Source: Streptomyces sp. B21-105
GTDB taxonomy: Bacteria > Actinomycetota > Actinomycetes > Streptomycetales > Streptomycetaceae
Length of the DNA: 64,000 nucleotides
NCBI RefSeq assembly: GCF_036898465.1
Contig: NZ_JARUMJ010000001.1
Span: forward strand, 4,774,001 to 4,838,000
Direction of reading: 5' to 3'
Under the pieces are notes generated by a model, which searched no databases, was not told the DNA's origin, and saw nothing but the letters and a program-made list of their open reading frames with translations. This document shows, one piece after another, positions 16,932 to 27,146 of this stretch (positions are counted from its first letter, which is position 1; every line of letters starts with the position of its first letter). A program made the position numbers and the translations under genes.

Positions 16932-17924
16932 ATGTATGCGATCACGATTCCCGAACCCGGTGGTCCCGAGGCGCTGGTCTGGGACGAGGTCCCCGATCCC
17001 GTACCCGGCGAGGGCGAGGTCCTGGTCGAGGTGGTGGCCAGCGCCGTCAACCGCGCCGACATCCTGCAGCGGCAGGGGTTCTACGCCCCGCCGCCCGGGG
17101 CTTCTCGCCACCCGGGCCTGGAGTGCTCCGGCCGGATCGCCGCGCTCGGCCCGGGGGTGTCCGGCTGGAACGTCGGCGACGAGGTGTGCGCGCTGCTTGC
17201 GGGCGGCGGATACGCGCAGCGGGTCGCCGTGCCGGCCGGCCAGCTGCTGCCGGTGCCGCAGGGCGTCGACCTGCGGCAGGCGGCCGCGCTGCCCGAGGTC
17301 ACCAGCACCGTCTGGTCGAACGTCTTCATGATCTCCCACCTCCGGCCGGGCGAGACGCTGCTGGTGCACGGCGGGTCCAGCGGCATCGGCACCATGGCGG
17401 TCCAGCTGGCCAAGGCCGTCGGCGCGAAGGTCGCCGTCACCGCGGGCACCGCCGAGAAACTGGACCGGTGCGCCGAGCTGGGCGCCGACATCCTCATCAA
17501 CTACCGCGAGCAGGACTTCGTCGCCGAGCTGGAGAAGGCCACCGACGGCGCCGGCGCCGACGTCATCCTCGACAACATGGGCGCGAAGTACCTGGACCGC
17601 AATGTGCGGGCCCTCGCCGTCAACGGCAGGCTGGCGATCATCGGCATGCAGGGCGGCGTCAAGGCGGAGCTGAACATCGGCATGCTCCTCGGGAAGCGGG
17701 CCGCCGTCAGCGCGACTTCGCTGCGGGCCCGGCCGCGGGAGGAGAAGGCCGCCATCGTGGCGGCCGTGCGCGAGCACGTCTGGCCGCTGCTCGCGGGCGG
17801 TCACGTGCGGCCCGTCGTCGACCGCGAACTGCCGATGAGTGAGGCGGCCGCCGCCCACCGCGTCGTCGAGGAGAGCGGCCACGTCGGCAAGGTCCTGCTG
17901 ATCGCCCCTGAGAACGCATCCTGA
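16932..17924 (+). CDS. NAD(P)H quinone oxidoreductase (zinc-free MDR family)
   Basis: A 330-residue medium-chain dehydrogenase/reductase of the quinone reductase (QOR/PIG3) type. It starts with the GroES-like fold (EGEVLVEVVASAVNRADILQRQG), followed by NAD(P) loop HGGSSGIGTMAVQLAKA near 151, and lacks the structural-zinc cysteine cluster of alcohol dehydrogenases. Members reduce quinones or enones with NADPH. It stands alone and is divergent from the ABC export genes. The stop codon is inside a 13-bp tandem repeat. Confidence 0.85.
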   Translation: MYAITIPEPGGPEALVWDEVPDPVPGEGEVLVEVVASAVNRADILQRQGFYAPPPGASRHPGLECSGRIAALGPGVSGWNVGDEVCALLAGGGYAQRVAVPAGQLLPVPQGVDLRQAAALPEVTSTVWSNVFMISHLRPGETLLVHGGSSGIGTMAVQLAKAVGAKVAVTAGTAEKLDRCAELGADILINYREQDFVAELEKATDGAGADVILDNMGAKYLDRNVRALAVNGRLAIIGMQGGVKAELNIGMLLGKRAAVSATSLRARPREEKAAIVAAVREHVWPLLAGGHVRPVVDRELPMSEAAAAHRVVEESGHVGKVLLIAPENAS

Positions 17925-17950
17925 GAACGCATCCTGAGGGCGCATCCTGA
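17909..17950 (+). repeat. 13-bp tandem repeat at gene end
   Basis: TGAGAACGCATCC occurs twice, then once as TGAGGGCGCATCC, then a partial copy. The array includes the TGA of the quinone reductase gene and carries a TGA in each copy. Confidence 0.8.
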
Positions 17951-18071
17951 GAACGCCCGCCCTCTGAGGCCGTCTGTTGGGATCGCCCACGTGAGGTCGC
18001 TCCCCGAGGTCGCCCTGCGACGTCGCCTCTCAGACCCGGCCCTTGAGGACGACGCGGCCGCCGGGCCGGAG

Positions 18072-18737
18072 TCACCCGCGCCGCAGGCGCAGCGCCGCGA
18101 GGGCGAGGGCGATGCCGAGGCCGATGAGGACGAGGCCGCTGCCGAGCGGCAGGATCTGCACCACGGGACCGTCGGCCCGCTCCCCCTGGGCGGCCGCCTG
18201 CCGGACGTCGTCCCGCGGCGCGGCCGGGGTCGCGGGAACGGCGGCTCCCGGCGACGCGGACGCGGCGGGGTCGTCGGCGAGGTCGCCGTCCCCGGCCTCC
18301 GCGTCGCCCGCGCCCCCTTCGTCCGTACCGTTCGTTTCGTCCGGCTCGTCGGGCACTGCGCCCACACCGGGCGCGTCCTCGGCCGCCTCACTCTCGTCGG
18401 CCGCCCGCCCGGGCCGCTGCCGTCCTTCGCCCGCCCGGCTGCCCGCCCGGTCCGGCGCACGGGAGGAGGGGGACGGGGACGGGGTGGCGGACTGCGGTGC
18501 GACGGAGTGCGGTACGGAGCGCGCCGGGGCGGCCGCGTACGACGCGGCCCCGCCGCCCGGCAGCAGCAGGAGCACTCCGGCGAGCGCCGCCGCGCCCGTC
18601 GCCGCCGGCGTCCGCACCACCGCGGCCGTGCGCCTGGGACTCCGGCAGGAGGTACCAGCCCGTTTCCGTCCGCGCACCGCCGCGCGCCCTCGATCGCCGG
18701 TACACGTCGAGCCCGACGTCCGCTGCCATGGAGTCAC
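18072..18737 (-). CDS. Putative membrane-anchored Pro/Ala-rich protein
   Basis: About 221 residues if the GTG at 18737 (GGGAGGGG 8 nt upstream) is used; the frame also extends further, and a GTG near 18624 would give a shorter form. A hydrophobic segment (ALAGVLLLLPGGGAAS) is followed by a long, acidic Pro/Ala/Asp/Glu-rich stretch and a C-terminal helix GLVLIGLGIALALAAL ending in RLRRG, the usual stop-transfer signal. This is the layout of a secreted protein anchored at its C-terminus. No family is recognised, and the N-terminal region is uncertain because another frame is open there too. Confidence 0.5.
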   Translation of the reverse strand: MTPWQRTSGSTCTGDRGRAAVRGRKRAGTSCRSPRRTAAVVRTPAATGAAALAGVLLLLPGGGAASYAAAPARSVPHSVAPQSATPSPSPSSRAPDRAGSRAGEGRQRPGRAADESEAAEDAPGVGAVPDEPDETNGTDEGGAGDAEAGDGDLADDPAASASPGAAVPATPAAPRDDVRQAAAQGERADGPVVQILPLGSGLVLIGLGIALALAALRLRRG

Positions 18738-18916
18738 GTCCGTGACCCCCTCCCAGTACCCGGCCCCCGGAGGAGACCTAGTCGCCAAGAAAAGGACGCG
18801 ACAAGCCTCACATTCGTGAAATGGAGTCGCATTACAGATTCCGCCGAACGGGAACGCCGGGTGTCTTTCGCGGGGGCAGCACGATGACCGGCCGGAGCGT
18901 GCGAGAGAATGGCGGC

Positions 18917-19462
18917 ATGGAGATGTCGAGGAACGAAAGGTCGCCGGAGAACGCCCAGAAGATCCTGGTCGTCGGCCAGGACGGCATGGCGATGGGCGGC
19001 ATCGACGCCGACGAGGACTCCCGTGAGATCCCGGTGACGGAGCAGGTCGAGCAGCCCGCGAAGGTGATGCGGATCGGCAGCATGATCAAGCAACTGCTCG
19101 AGGAGGTGCGCGCGGCTCCTCTGGACGAGGCGAGCCGGGCCCGGCTGAAGGAGATCCACTCGAGCTCGGTGAAGGAGCTGGAGGACGGCCTGGCGCCGGA
19201 ACTGGTCGAGGAGCTGGAGCGGCTCTCTCTGCCCTTCAACGAGGAGTCGACGCCGAGCGACGCGGAGCTGCGCATCGCGCAGGCTCAGTTGGTCGGTTGG
19301 CTGGAGGGCCTCTTCCACGGCATCCAGACCACCCTGTTCGCGCAGCAGATGGCCGCGCGCGCCCAGCTGGAGCAGATGCGCCGCGCCCTGCCGCCGGGCG
19401 TCGGCCACGAAGGCGGCGACGACCCGCGCGCGGGCGGCCGCACCGGCGGACCGTACCTGTAG
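18917..19462 (+). CDS. bpa: Bacterial proteasome activator Bpa (PafE)
   Basis: A 181-residue protein with the conserved core KVMRIGSMIKQLLEEVR, RLKEIHSSSVKELEDGLAPEL and QAQLVGWLEGLFHGIQ of the DUF2587/Bpa family. Bpa forms a dodecameric ATP-independent ring that opens the 20S proteasome gate through its C-terminal HbYX-like tail, which here reads GPYL (GQYL in mycobacteria, from memory). The ATG at 18917 was chosen because homology starts close to it. A strong hairpin follows. Proteasome subunit genes are not in this window. Confidence 0.87.
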   Translation: MEMSRNERSPENAQKILVVGQDGMAMGGIDADEDSREIPVTEQVEQPAKVMRIGSMIKQLLEEVRAAPLDEASRARLKEIHSSSVKELEDGLAPELVEELERLSLPFNEESTPSDAELRIAQAQLVGWLEGLFHGIQTTLFAQQMAARAQLEQMRRALPPGVGHEGGDDPRAGGRTGGPYL

Positions 19463-19467
19463 AGCCC

Positions 19468-19533
19468 GACCACTCGAACCGACCACCCGAACCGACCACT
19501 CGAACCGACCGGACAGAACCGACCGGACAGAAC
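19468..19533 (+). repeat. 13/14-bp direct repeats downstream of bpa
   Basis: Five adjoining units of the form GACCACTCGAACC (three, one with a base change) and GACCGGACAGAACC (two) lie between the bpa stop and the terminator. Confidence 0.75.
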
Positions 19534-19534
19534 A

Positions 19535-19563
19535 ACGGCCCGGCGTCCGAGACGCCGGGCCGT
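19535..19563. terminator. Bidirectional terminator between bpa and kinase gene
   Basis: A perfect 13-bp stem ACGGCCCGGCGTC/GACGCCGGGCCGT with a 3-nt loop CGA, with short T runs on both strands. It separates two convergent genes. Confidence 0.75.
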
Positions 19564-19622
19564 TTGCCGTGCTCCGCCCCCGCGCGCCCCGTGCCTCGCT
19601 GCCGGGCCCCGCGCCCCGTGCG

Positions 19623-21248
19623 TCAGGACGCTGGGTTGCCCGAGGACACCCTCAGCTGGATTTCGGGCATGTCCTTAGGGTCGACGTCCGTCCCCGCGGC
19701 GGGGAACTGGTCCATGATCGCCCCGTCGCCGTACGTGTTCTCGTCCACGTTGATGATCTTGTACTGCCAGCTTGCCGCCTGGAAGCACGCCTTGACCGAG
19801 CCGATGTACTTGAACTTGAAGTTCGGGACCTGGATCTTGGCGGGGTCGTTGTACGACTCCTTCGGCTCGGAGCACTCCGTCGCGTCGATCGTCTTGCTGG
19901 GGTCCGGTGCGCGGTAGCCCGCCGCCTTGGTCGCCGAGGGCGAGGCGCTGGACCCGCCGCCCTTGGCGTCGTCATTGTCCCCGTCGGCGGCGAGGCTGCC
20001 GATGAGGCCGCCGACCGCCACCACGGCGACCACGGCCGAGCAGATCAGCACCGCCCTGCTCCGGCGGGCGCTGCCCGGTGCCACCGCGGCCGACCCCTGC
20101 GGGCTCAGGTGGTACCCGGGCGGGGTGGGCGCCTGCTGGTGGTTGTACTGCGGCGCCGGCGTCTGGTAGCCGCCCTGCTGCGGGTAGCCGTAGGAGGGGG
20201 ACGGCGTCGGGGTGCCGTACGGGTTCGGGTTCGGCGCGGGCTGGTAGGGCGTCTGGACGCTTCCCTGCGGCGCCGGGGTGCCCTGGCCGACCGGCGGGAA
20301 CACCGCGGAGCCGACGCCCGCGCCGCTCGCCGTCTGCGCGCCCGGCACGATGCTCGGCGGGGCCGGCTGGAAGGACGCGGCGACGCGCAGGCACTCGTCG
20401 CGCATGGCGACCGCGGTCGGAAAACGCTCGTTCGGGTTCTTCTTCAACGCGCGGGCGACGAGCGCGTCGACGGCCGGCGGCAGCGCCCGGTTGATCGACG
20501 AGGGAGCCACCGGCTCCTCCTGCACGTGCGCGTACGCGATCGCAAGCGGCGAGTCCGCCTCGAACGGCAGCCGCCCGGTGACCAGCTGGAACAGCATGAT
20601 GCCGACCGAGTAGAGGTCGGACCGGGCGTCCACGCCACGCCCCAGGGCCTGTTCGGGCGAGAGGTACTGCGGGGTGCCGACGACCATGCCGGTCTGCGTC
20701 ATCGAGGTGACGCCGGACTGCATCGCGCGCGCGATACCGAAGTCCATCACCTTGACCACGCCGCGCTTGGTCATCATCACGTTGCCGGGCTTGATGTCGC
20801 GGTGGACCAGCCCCATCTCGTGGCTGATCTCCAGCGCCGCCAGGACGTCCGCGGTGATCTTCAGCGCCTTGTCGGCGGGCATCGCGCCCTGCTGCCGCAC
20901 GTCCTCGTCGAGCACGGAGCCGAGCGGGCGGCCCTCGACGTACTCCATGACGATGTACGGGGTCGTCAGCCCTTCGACCTCGTCCTCTCCGGTGTCGAAG
21001 ACGGAGACGATGTTGGTGTGCGTGAGCTTGGCCACGGCCTGGGCCTCGCGGCGGAACCGCTCACGGAAGGCCTGCTCACGGCCCAGTTCGGTGTGCAGGG
21101 TCTTGACCGCGACCTGCCGGTCGAGCACGGCGTCATAGGCGAGGTGCACCGAGGCCATGCCGCCCTCGCCGAGCAGGTCGCGCAGCTGATAGCGGCCGGC
21201 GGCGAGCGCCCGCCCCGCGTACCGGCCTTGCCCGCCGTCGTGGCTCAT
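19623..21248 (-). CDS. Transmembrane Ser/Thr protein kinase with PASTA-like sensor
   Basis: A 541-residue PknB-type kinase. The cytoplasmic kinase domain (about 19-280) has glycine loop LLGEGGMASVHLAYD, catalytic HRDIKPGNVM, DFG motif MDFGIARAM and activation loop TGMVVGTPQYLSPEQ. A Pro/Gln/Tyr-rich linker leads to one membrane helix (near 400-420), and the extracellular tail begins VPNFKFKYIGSVKACF and has the shape of a single PASTA domain, which in relatives binds peptidoglycan fragments. It is divergent from a second kinase gene. Target proteins are not predictable. Confidence 0.87.
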   Translation of the reverse strand: MSHDGGQGRYAGRALAAGRYQLRDLLGEGGMASVHLAYDAVLDRQVAVKTLHTELGREQAFRERFRREAQAVAKLTHTNIVSVFDTGEDEVEGLTTPYIVMEYVEGRPLGSVLDEDVRQQGAMPADKALKITADVLAALEISHEMGLVHRDIKPGNVMMTKRGVVKVMDFGIARAMQSGVTSMTQTGMVVGTPQYLSPEQALGRGVDARSDLYSVGIMLFQLVTGRLPFEADSPLAIAYAHVQEEPVAPSSINRALPPAVDALVARALKKNPNERFPTAVAMRDECLRVAASFQPAPPSIVPGAQTASGAGVGSAVFPPVGQGTPAPQGSVQTPYQPAPNPNPYGTPTPSPSYGYPQQGGYQTPAPQYNHQQAPTPPGYHLSPQGSAAVAPGSARRSRAVLICSAVVAVVAVGGLIGSLAADGDNDDAKGGGSSASPSATKAAGYRAPDPSKTIDATECSEPKESYNDPAKIQVPNFKFKYIGSVKACFQAASWQYKIINVDENTYGDGAIMDQFPAAGTDVDPKDMPEIQLRVSSGNPAS

Positions 21249-21605
21249 CTTCTGCGTCCCCCGTAGGCCTTCGGCGCCGTTGACTGTTGTTGATCCAAAG
21301 TGCTATTCCCGGCCAAGTCTGCCGCAGGGCACCGACACGTCAAGTTCGGTGCCCGTTCCGTGACCCTACGAGAGAGAAGCGTCGCGGAAGCGTTACAGCT
21401 GCCGTACGGCAGGTACACAGGATTTGCACGCCGGCACGGGGTGCGGGTTGCATGACCCGTCCGTCCCCGACCCGCGTCCGGGCCCGGCCGGGTCGTCATC
21501 ATGGCGATCGTCCCGGACCGGAGGATTGCGTGGAGGCTGTAGCGTGGCCGACGGAGACCGTGACAACACCGCGCGCACCGCGGGCAGAAACGACGGCGAG
21601 GACTG
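21249..21605. promoter_or_regulatory. Divergent kinase promoter region
   Basis: This 357-bp gap serves two divergent kinase genes. It holds a 14-bp perfect palindrome CTGCCGTACGGCAG (21399-21412) near the middle and a TAGCGT -10-like box (21540-21545) placed to start the plus-strand transcript near 21553, about 53 nt before the ATG. No small gene is apparent. Confidence 0.45.
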
Positions 21606-23186
<1,581 letters not shown>

Positions 23187-23187
23187 G

Positions 23188-23228
23188 CGCCCCGGGCCTC
23201 GCCACGCGCGCGTGGCGGCTTCGGGGCG
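23188..23228. terminator. Terminator after kinase gene
   Basis: Outer stem CGCCCC/GGGGCG and inner stem CGCCACG/CGTGGCG with an internal bulge and CGCG loop. It lies between convergent genes. Confidence 0.5.
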
Positions 23229-23235
23229 GGGCCGG

Positions 23236-24288
23236 TCAGCCGGTGAACGCGTCGCGGACGGCGTCGTACTGCCGTGTCCACCAGACGGCCAGCGCGGAGG
23301 CCGCGGGGAACTGCGGGTCCGCGCGCGTGTCGCCGCGCTCGTAGTGCCAGCGCAGCATCCAGAAGTCGTTGAGGCGCTCCCACCACACGCGGTGTACGGC
23401 CGCCGCGAGTTCGCGGGGTCCGGCGTAGGCCGCGCGCCGGTACGCGCGTGCGTACGCCTTCGCCTTCGGCAGGTCGAGTGTGCCGTCGGGCCGGACGAAG
23501 AAGATCGCGGCGGCGCGGACGGCTTCCTCCGCGCGGGGCTGCACGCCGAGCCGGTCCCAGTCGACGATGGCGGCGGGGGCGTCCCCGCGGTAGAGCAGGT
23601 TGAAGGGGTGGAAGTCCCCGTGCACCCAGCCGACCGGCCCGGTGTGCTGCGGCGGACGCCGGTCCGCGTGGCGTTCCAGCAGCGTACGGCGCTCCAGGAG
23701 GCGGTGGCGGGCGAGCTCGTCGAAGGCGTCGGCGGGGCGACGGCGACGTACGCGCGCGAGGAGGTCGTCGATGAGGACGAAAGTGTCGGCGGGGTCCGCG
23801 CTCGGCTGGGCGGATGCCCGCGGCGCGCGCGCCGGAGCGCGTTGCGCGGTGCGGTCACTGCGCTCCGGCTCGCGCGCCGTGCGCATCACCTGCTCCAGAC
23901 TGGAGTGCACCACCCCCAGCAGTGTCCCCAGACGGCCGCACTGGCCCGCGGTGAGCTGGGCGCCGTGGCGGTGCCGGCCCTCTACCCAGGGGTGGAGGGC
24001 GTAGACGCGGCCGCCGACGACGGCGACCGTGCGTCCGTCGTGGGCGGGCAGCGGGGGAGCCACCGGGACCCCGAGGTCGGCCAGCCGCTCGGTGGCCCGG
24101 TGCTGACGAGCGACGGAGACGGGGTCGGCGGTGTCGGGGTCGAAGTGGTGCTTGAGGAAGTACCGGCCGTGGGTGGTGCGCAGCCGGTATCCGCGGTTGA
24201 GCAGCCCTTCGTCAACGGGTTCGCAGGCGAGCGCCGTACCGGCGGCGTACCGGTGGAGCAGAGCGCTCAAAGGGGGCGCGTGAAGCAT
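23236..24288 (-). CDS. Phosphotransferase-family (APH fold) protein
   Basis: A 350-residue protein with the aminoglycoside/choline kinase fold: N-lobe region GRYFLKHHFDPDT and catalytic loop VGWVHGDFHPFNLLYRG (HGDxHxxN, about 215-232), followed by metal-binding AIVDWDRLG (about 236-244). Such proteins phosphorylate small alcohols or amines, and many have unknown substrates; resistance is not implied. About 30 residues of Arg/Ala/Pro-rich sequence interrupt the middle. The ATG at 24288 starts the homologous part; the frame is open 85 codons further upstream without an RBS. Confidence 0.75.
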   Translation of the reverse strand: MLHAPPLSALLHRYAAGTALACEPVDEGLLNRGYRLRTTHGRYFLKHHFDPDTADPVSVARQHRATERLADLGVPVAPPLPAHDGRTVAVVGGRVYALHPWVEGRHRHGAQLTAGQCGRLGTLLGVVHSSLEQVMRTAREPERSDRTAQRAPARAPRASAQPSADPADTFVLIDDLLARVRRRRPADAFDELARHRLLERRTLLERHADRRPPQHTGPVGWVHGDFHPFNLLYRGDAPAAIVDWDRLGVQPRAEEAVRAAAIFFVRPDGTLDLPKAKAYARAYRRAAYAGPRELAAAVHRVWWERLNDFWMLRWHYERGDTRADPQFPAASALAVWWTRQYDAVRDAFTG

Positions 24289-24679
24289 GGACGGTGGTAC
24301 ACAGGAGCGCGGCACGCGCCTGATGCTAGGGCACGAGACGAGGGCCGTGAGCTGGGCGTTGTCACAGAAAGTCACATGACGGCACCTGAGGTCAACAGGT
24401 GTCACAGGTGATCGCCGGCGGTCGCTCCGCGGCGGCCGCGAGGGGCGTCCGGATGGCGTCCCGGTGGTGTTCAGTCGGTGTTCAGGCGGAGCTCGCGAGG
24501 CACCTCGGGGAGCGTTTCGAGGGATGCTCGGCGGTGCCCGCAAGCGCGCGGCGGAGCCCGTACCCCCACCCGGTCTCAGATACTGACTCTTCCCGTGGCC
24601 TGGGTGGGCGGGTTAACGTGCCGTTGCTCCGGCCTCCTGCAAGGCTGTGACCAGGCTCCTTCCCGACTTTGCCGATTTA

Positions 24680-24693
24680 CTTGGAAATCCAAG
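24680..24693. promoter_or_regulatory. Dyad CTTGGA-AA-TCCAAG upstream of bkdFGH
   Basis: A perfect 6-bp inverted repeat with a 2-bp centre, in a locally AT-richer stretch about 230 bp before bkdF. It differs from the ACCGA-N4-TCGGT dyad of bkdABC, so the two operons may answer to different regulators. Confidence 0.45.
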
Positions 24694-24725
24694 CAAAAAC
24701 GCAGGTCAGGAGGGGTTTCACAACT

Positions 24726-24743
24726 ATGTGGAGCACTGGGTAA
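24726..24743 (+). CDS. Possible leader mini-ORF (MWSTG)
   Basis: ATG-TGG-AGC-ACT-GGG-TAA follows AGGAGGGG by about 9 nt, a good ribosome-binding site. At five codons it is far too short for ordinary gene finding. It has no Leu, Ile or Val codons, so classical branched-chain attenuation is not supported. It may be chance, or a short translated leader. Confidence 0.25.
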   Translation: MWSTG

Positions 24744-24785
24744 CGTGATGACTGCAGGGCGCTCGCCGGGGCACCTGTCACGCCT

Positions 24786-24828
24786 GTTCCGGCCGAGCGG
24801 CACCCACCCCGTGCACGGGTGCCGGAAC
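24786..24828 (+). other. Two-part hairpin in bkdFGH leader
   Basis: Stem GTTCC/GGAAC encloses an 8-nt bulge and a second stem GGCACCC/GGGTGCC with an 11-nt loop. The two stems stack directly on the 3' side. Confidence 0.4.
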
Positions 24829-24841
24829 CAGGTGAGCCGCT

Positions 24842-24867
24842 CCCCCAGGCTCCTGAAGAGCCGGGGG
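24842..24867 (+). other. Hairpin just upstream of bkdF
   Basis: CCCCC-A-GGCTC pairs with GAGCC-GGGGG, giving 10 bp with one bulged A and a 5-nt loop. It ends about 40 nt before the bkdF ribosome-binding site and could act as an attenuator or an RNA-stability element. Confidence 0.4.
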
Positions 24868-24918
24868 ACCCCCAGCCACCCGGCAACCCCGGGGGCCGGA
24901 AACGACGGAGGAGCACAC

Positions 24919-26142
24919 GTGACCGTGGAGAGCACTGCCGCGCGTAAGCCGCGACGCAGCGCCGGAAGCAAGGCCGGCGACACCGGCACCGGGCGCACCA
25001 CCCGCGCCGGCGCCAGGAAGAGCGCCGAGCCCGAGCTCGTGCAGCTGCTGACGCCGGAGGGCAAGCGGGTCAAGAACGCGAAGAACGCCGAGTTCGCCCA
25101 GTACGTCGCCGGCGTCACCCCCGAAGACCTCCGAGGCCTGTACCGCGACATGGTGCTCACCCGCCGCTTCGACGCCGAGGCCACCTCCCTGCAGCGGCAG
25201 GGCGAGCTCGGCCTGTGGGCCTCCCTGCTCGGCCAGGAGGCCGCCCAGATCGGCTCCGGCCGGGCCCTGCGCGACGACGACTACGTCTTCCCGACCTACC
25301 GCGAGCACGGTGTCGCCTGGTGCCGCGGCGTCGACCCGACGAACCTGCTCGGCATGTTCCGCGGCGTGAACAACGGCGGCTGGGACCCCAACAGCAACAA
25401 CTTCCACCTGTACACGATCGTCATCGGCTCCCAGACGCTGCACGCGACCGGGTACGCGATGGGCGTCGCCAAGGACGGCGCGGACAGCGCGGTGATCGCC
25501 TACTTCGGCGACGGCGCCTCCAGCCAGGGCGACGTGGCGGAGTCCTTCACCTTCTCCGCCGTCTACAACGCGCCGGTCGTGTTCTTCTGCCAGAACAACC
25601 AGTGGGCGATCTCCGAGCCCACCGAGAAGCAGACCCGCGTCCCGCTCTACCAGCGCGCACAGGGTTACGGCTTCCCGGGCGTCCGGGTCGACGGCAACGA
25701 CGTCCTCGCCTGCCTCGCGGTCACCAGGTGGGCGCTGGAGCGGGCCCGCAACGGCGAGGGGCCCACCCTCGTCGAGGCGTACACGTACCGCATGGGCGCG
25801 CACACCACCTCCGACGACCCCACCAAGTACCGGGCCGACGAGGAGCGCGAGTCCTGGGAGGCGAAGGACCCGATCCTGCGCCTGCGCCGCCACCTCGAGG
25901 CGTCAAACCACACGGACGAGGGATTCTTCGCGGAACTCGAGGCGGAGAGCGAGGCGTTGGGAAGGCGAGTGCGCGAAGCGGTCCGCGCCATGCCGGACCC
26001 GGACCACTTCGCCATCTTCGAGAACGTGTACGCGGACGGACATGCCCTCGTCGACGAGGAGCGCGCCCAGTTCGCCGCGTACCAGGAGTCGTTCGCGACG
26101 GAGTCCGACAGCGGCTTCGCCGCGGGTACGGGGGGAAACTGA
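24919..26142 (+). CDS. bkdF: Branched-chain 2-oxo acid dehydrogenase E1 alpha (second copy)
   Basis: A 407-residue paralogue of BkdA. The ThDP motif is GDGASSQGDVAESF to QNNQWAIS (about 196-227). Compared with BkdA it has a basic N-terminal extension of about 40 residues. The GTG at 24919 has GGAGGA 6 nt upstream. It begins a second complete E1a-E1b-E2 operon, 14.6 kb from bkdABC on the same strand. From memory, S. avermitilis has the same arrangement, with bkdFGH about 12 kb from bkdABC; the symbol rests on length and order. Confidence 0.85.
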   Translation: MTVESTAARKPRRSAGSKAGDTGTGRTTRAGARKSAEPELVQLLTPEGKRVKNAKNAEFAQYVAGVTPEDLRGLYRDMVLTRRFDAEATSLQRQGELGLWASLLGQEAAQIGSGRALRDDDYVFPTYREHGVAWCRGVDPTNLLGMFRGVNNGGWDPNSNNFHLYTIVIGSQTLHATGYAMGVAKDGADSAVIAYFGDGASSQGDVAESFTFSAVYNAPVVFFCQNNQWAISEPTEKQTRVPLYQRAQGYGFPGVRVDGNDVLACLAVTRWALERARNGEGPTLVEAYTYRMGAHTTSDDPTKYRADEERESWEAKDPILRLRRHLEASNHTDEGFFAELEAESEALGRRVREAVRAMPDPDHFAIFENVYADGHALVDEERAQFAAYQESFATESDSGFAAGTGGN

Positions 26143-26143
26143 C

Positions 26144-27136
26144 ATGGCGGACAGCGTGACCACCAAGAACCTGGCCCTGGCCAAGGCGATCAACGAGTCG
26201 CTGCGCCGCGCCCTCGAGACGGACCCCAAGGTCCTCGTCATGGGCGAGGACGTCGGCAAGCTCGGCGGCGTCTTCCGCGTCACGGACGGCCTGCAGAAGG
26301 ACTTCGGCGAGAGCCGCGTCATCGACACCCCGCTCGCCGAGTCGGGCATCGTCGGCACCGCGATCGGCATGGCCCTGCGCGGCTACCGCCCGGTCGTGGA
26401 GATCCAGTTCGACGGCTTCGTCTTCCCGGCCTACGACCAGATCGTCACCCAGCTCGCGAAGATGCACGCGCGCTCGCTGGGCAAGGTCAAGATGCCGGTC
26501 GTCGTCCGCATCCCCTACGGCGGCGGCATCGGCGCGGTCGAGCACCACTCGGAGTCCCCCGAGGCGCTCTTCGCGCACGTGTCGGGCCTGAAGATCGTCT
26601 CCCCGTCCAACGCCTCCGACGCGTACTGGATGATGCAGCAGGCCATCCAGAGCGACGACCCGGTGATCTTCTTCGAGCCGAAGCGGCGCTACTGGGACAA
26701 GGGCGAGGTCAACACCGAGTCGATCCCCGGCCCACTGCACAAGGCCAAGGTCGTCCGCGAGGGCACCGACCTGACGCTGGTCGCCTACGGCCCGATGGTG
26801 AAGCTCTGTCAGGAGGTCGCCGCCGCGGCCGCCGAGGAGGGCAAGAACCTGGAGGTCCTGGACCTGCGCTCGGTCTCCCCGCTGGACTTCGACTCGATCC
26901 AGACGTCGGTGGAGAAGACCCGCCGCCTGGTCGTGGTCCACGAGGCGCCGGTGTTCTTCGGATCGGGCGCGGAGATCGCCGCCCGGATCACGGAGCGCTG
27001 CTTCTACCACCTGGAGGCGCCGGTCCTGCGGGTCGGCGGCTATCACGCCCCGTACCCGCCGGCGCGCCTGGAGGAGGAGTACCTGCCTGGCCTGGACCGG
27101 GTGCTCGACGCCGTCGACCGTGCCCTGGCGTACTGA
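26144..27136 (+). CDS. bkdG: Branched-chain 2-oxo acid dehydrogenase E1 beta (second copy)
   Basis: A 330-residue E1 beta. VLVMGEDVGKLGGVFRVTDG (about 28-47) and YGGGIGAVEHHSES (about 125) are the same functional regions as in BkdB. The ATG is one base after the bkdF stop, so translation is coupled. Residues such as VHEAPVFFGSGAEIAARI near 264 replace the VHESGSFGGPGGEI version of BkdB, the main visible difference near the C-terminal domain. Confidence 0.87.
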   Translation: MADSVTTKNLALAKAINESLRRALETDPKVLVMGEDVGKLGGVFRVTDGLQKDFGESRVIDTPLAESGIVGTAIGMALRGYRPVVEIQFDGFVFPAYDQIVTQLAKMHARSLGKVKMPVVVRIPYGGGIGAVEHHSESPEALFAHVSGLKIVSPSNASDAYWMMQQAIQSDDPVIFFEPKRRYWDKGEVNTESIPGPLHKAKVVREGTDLTLVAYGPMVKLCQEVAAAAAEEGKNLEVLDLRSVSPLDFDSIQTSVEKTRRLVVVHEAPVFFGSGAEIAARITERCFYHLEAPVLRVGGYHAPYPPARLEEEYLPGLDRVLDAVDRALAY

Positions 27137-27146
27137 GGAGAGGGTC

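Larger units (their letters stand above)
24289..24918 (+). promoter_or_regulatory. Long intergenic leader upstream of bkdFGH
   Basis: These 630 bp lack a convincing gene but hold several elements: a dyad CTTGGA-AA-TCCAAG (24680-24693), a mini-ORF with its own RBS (24726-24743), a two-part stem (24786-24828) and a 10-bp stem with one bulge (24842-24867) just before the bkdF RBS. The order suggests promoter, operator and a structured 5' leader. No known riboswitch consensus was recognised. Confidence 0.45.

Noticed and set aside
18388..18729. 113-aa ORF overlapping the Pro-rich membrane protein
   Set aside because: Its first 40 residues look plausible, but the rest is Arg/Gly-rich; the alternative frame has two membrane segments. 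It keeps the start of that gene uncertain, but is not called separately.
19569..21266. 565-aa plus-strand ORF opposite the PASTA-type kinase
   Set aside because: Antisense shadow; all kinase motifs lie on the minus strand.
23236..24288. Aminoglycoside resistance gene
   Set aside because: Only the general APH fold and HGDxHxxN motif are present; similarity is to the broad phosphotransferase family, so a resistance role is not supported.
24726..24743. Branched-chain amino-acid attenuation peptide for bkdFGH
   Set aside because: The mini-ORF has no Leu, Ile or Val codon and the nearby stem lacks a U-tract, so the classical mechanism is not supported.
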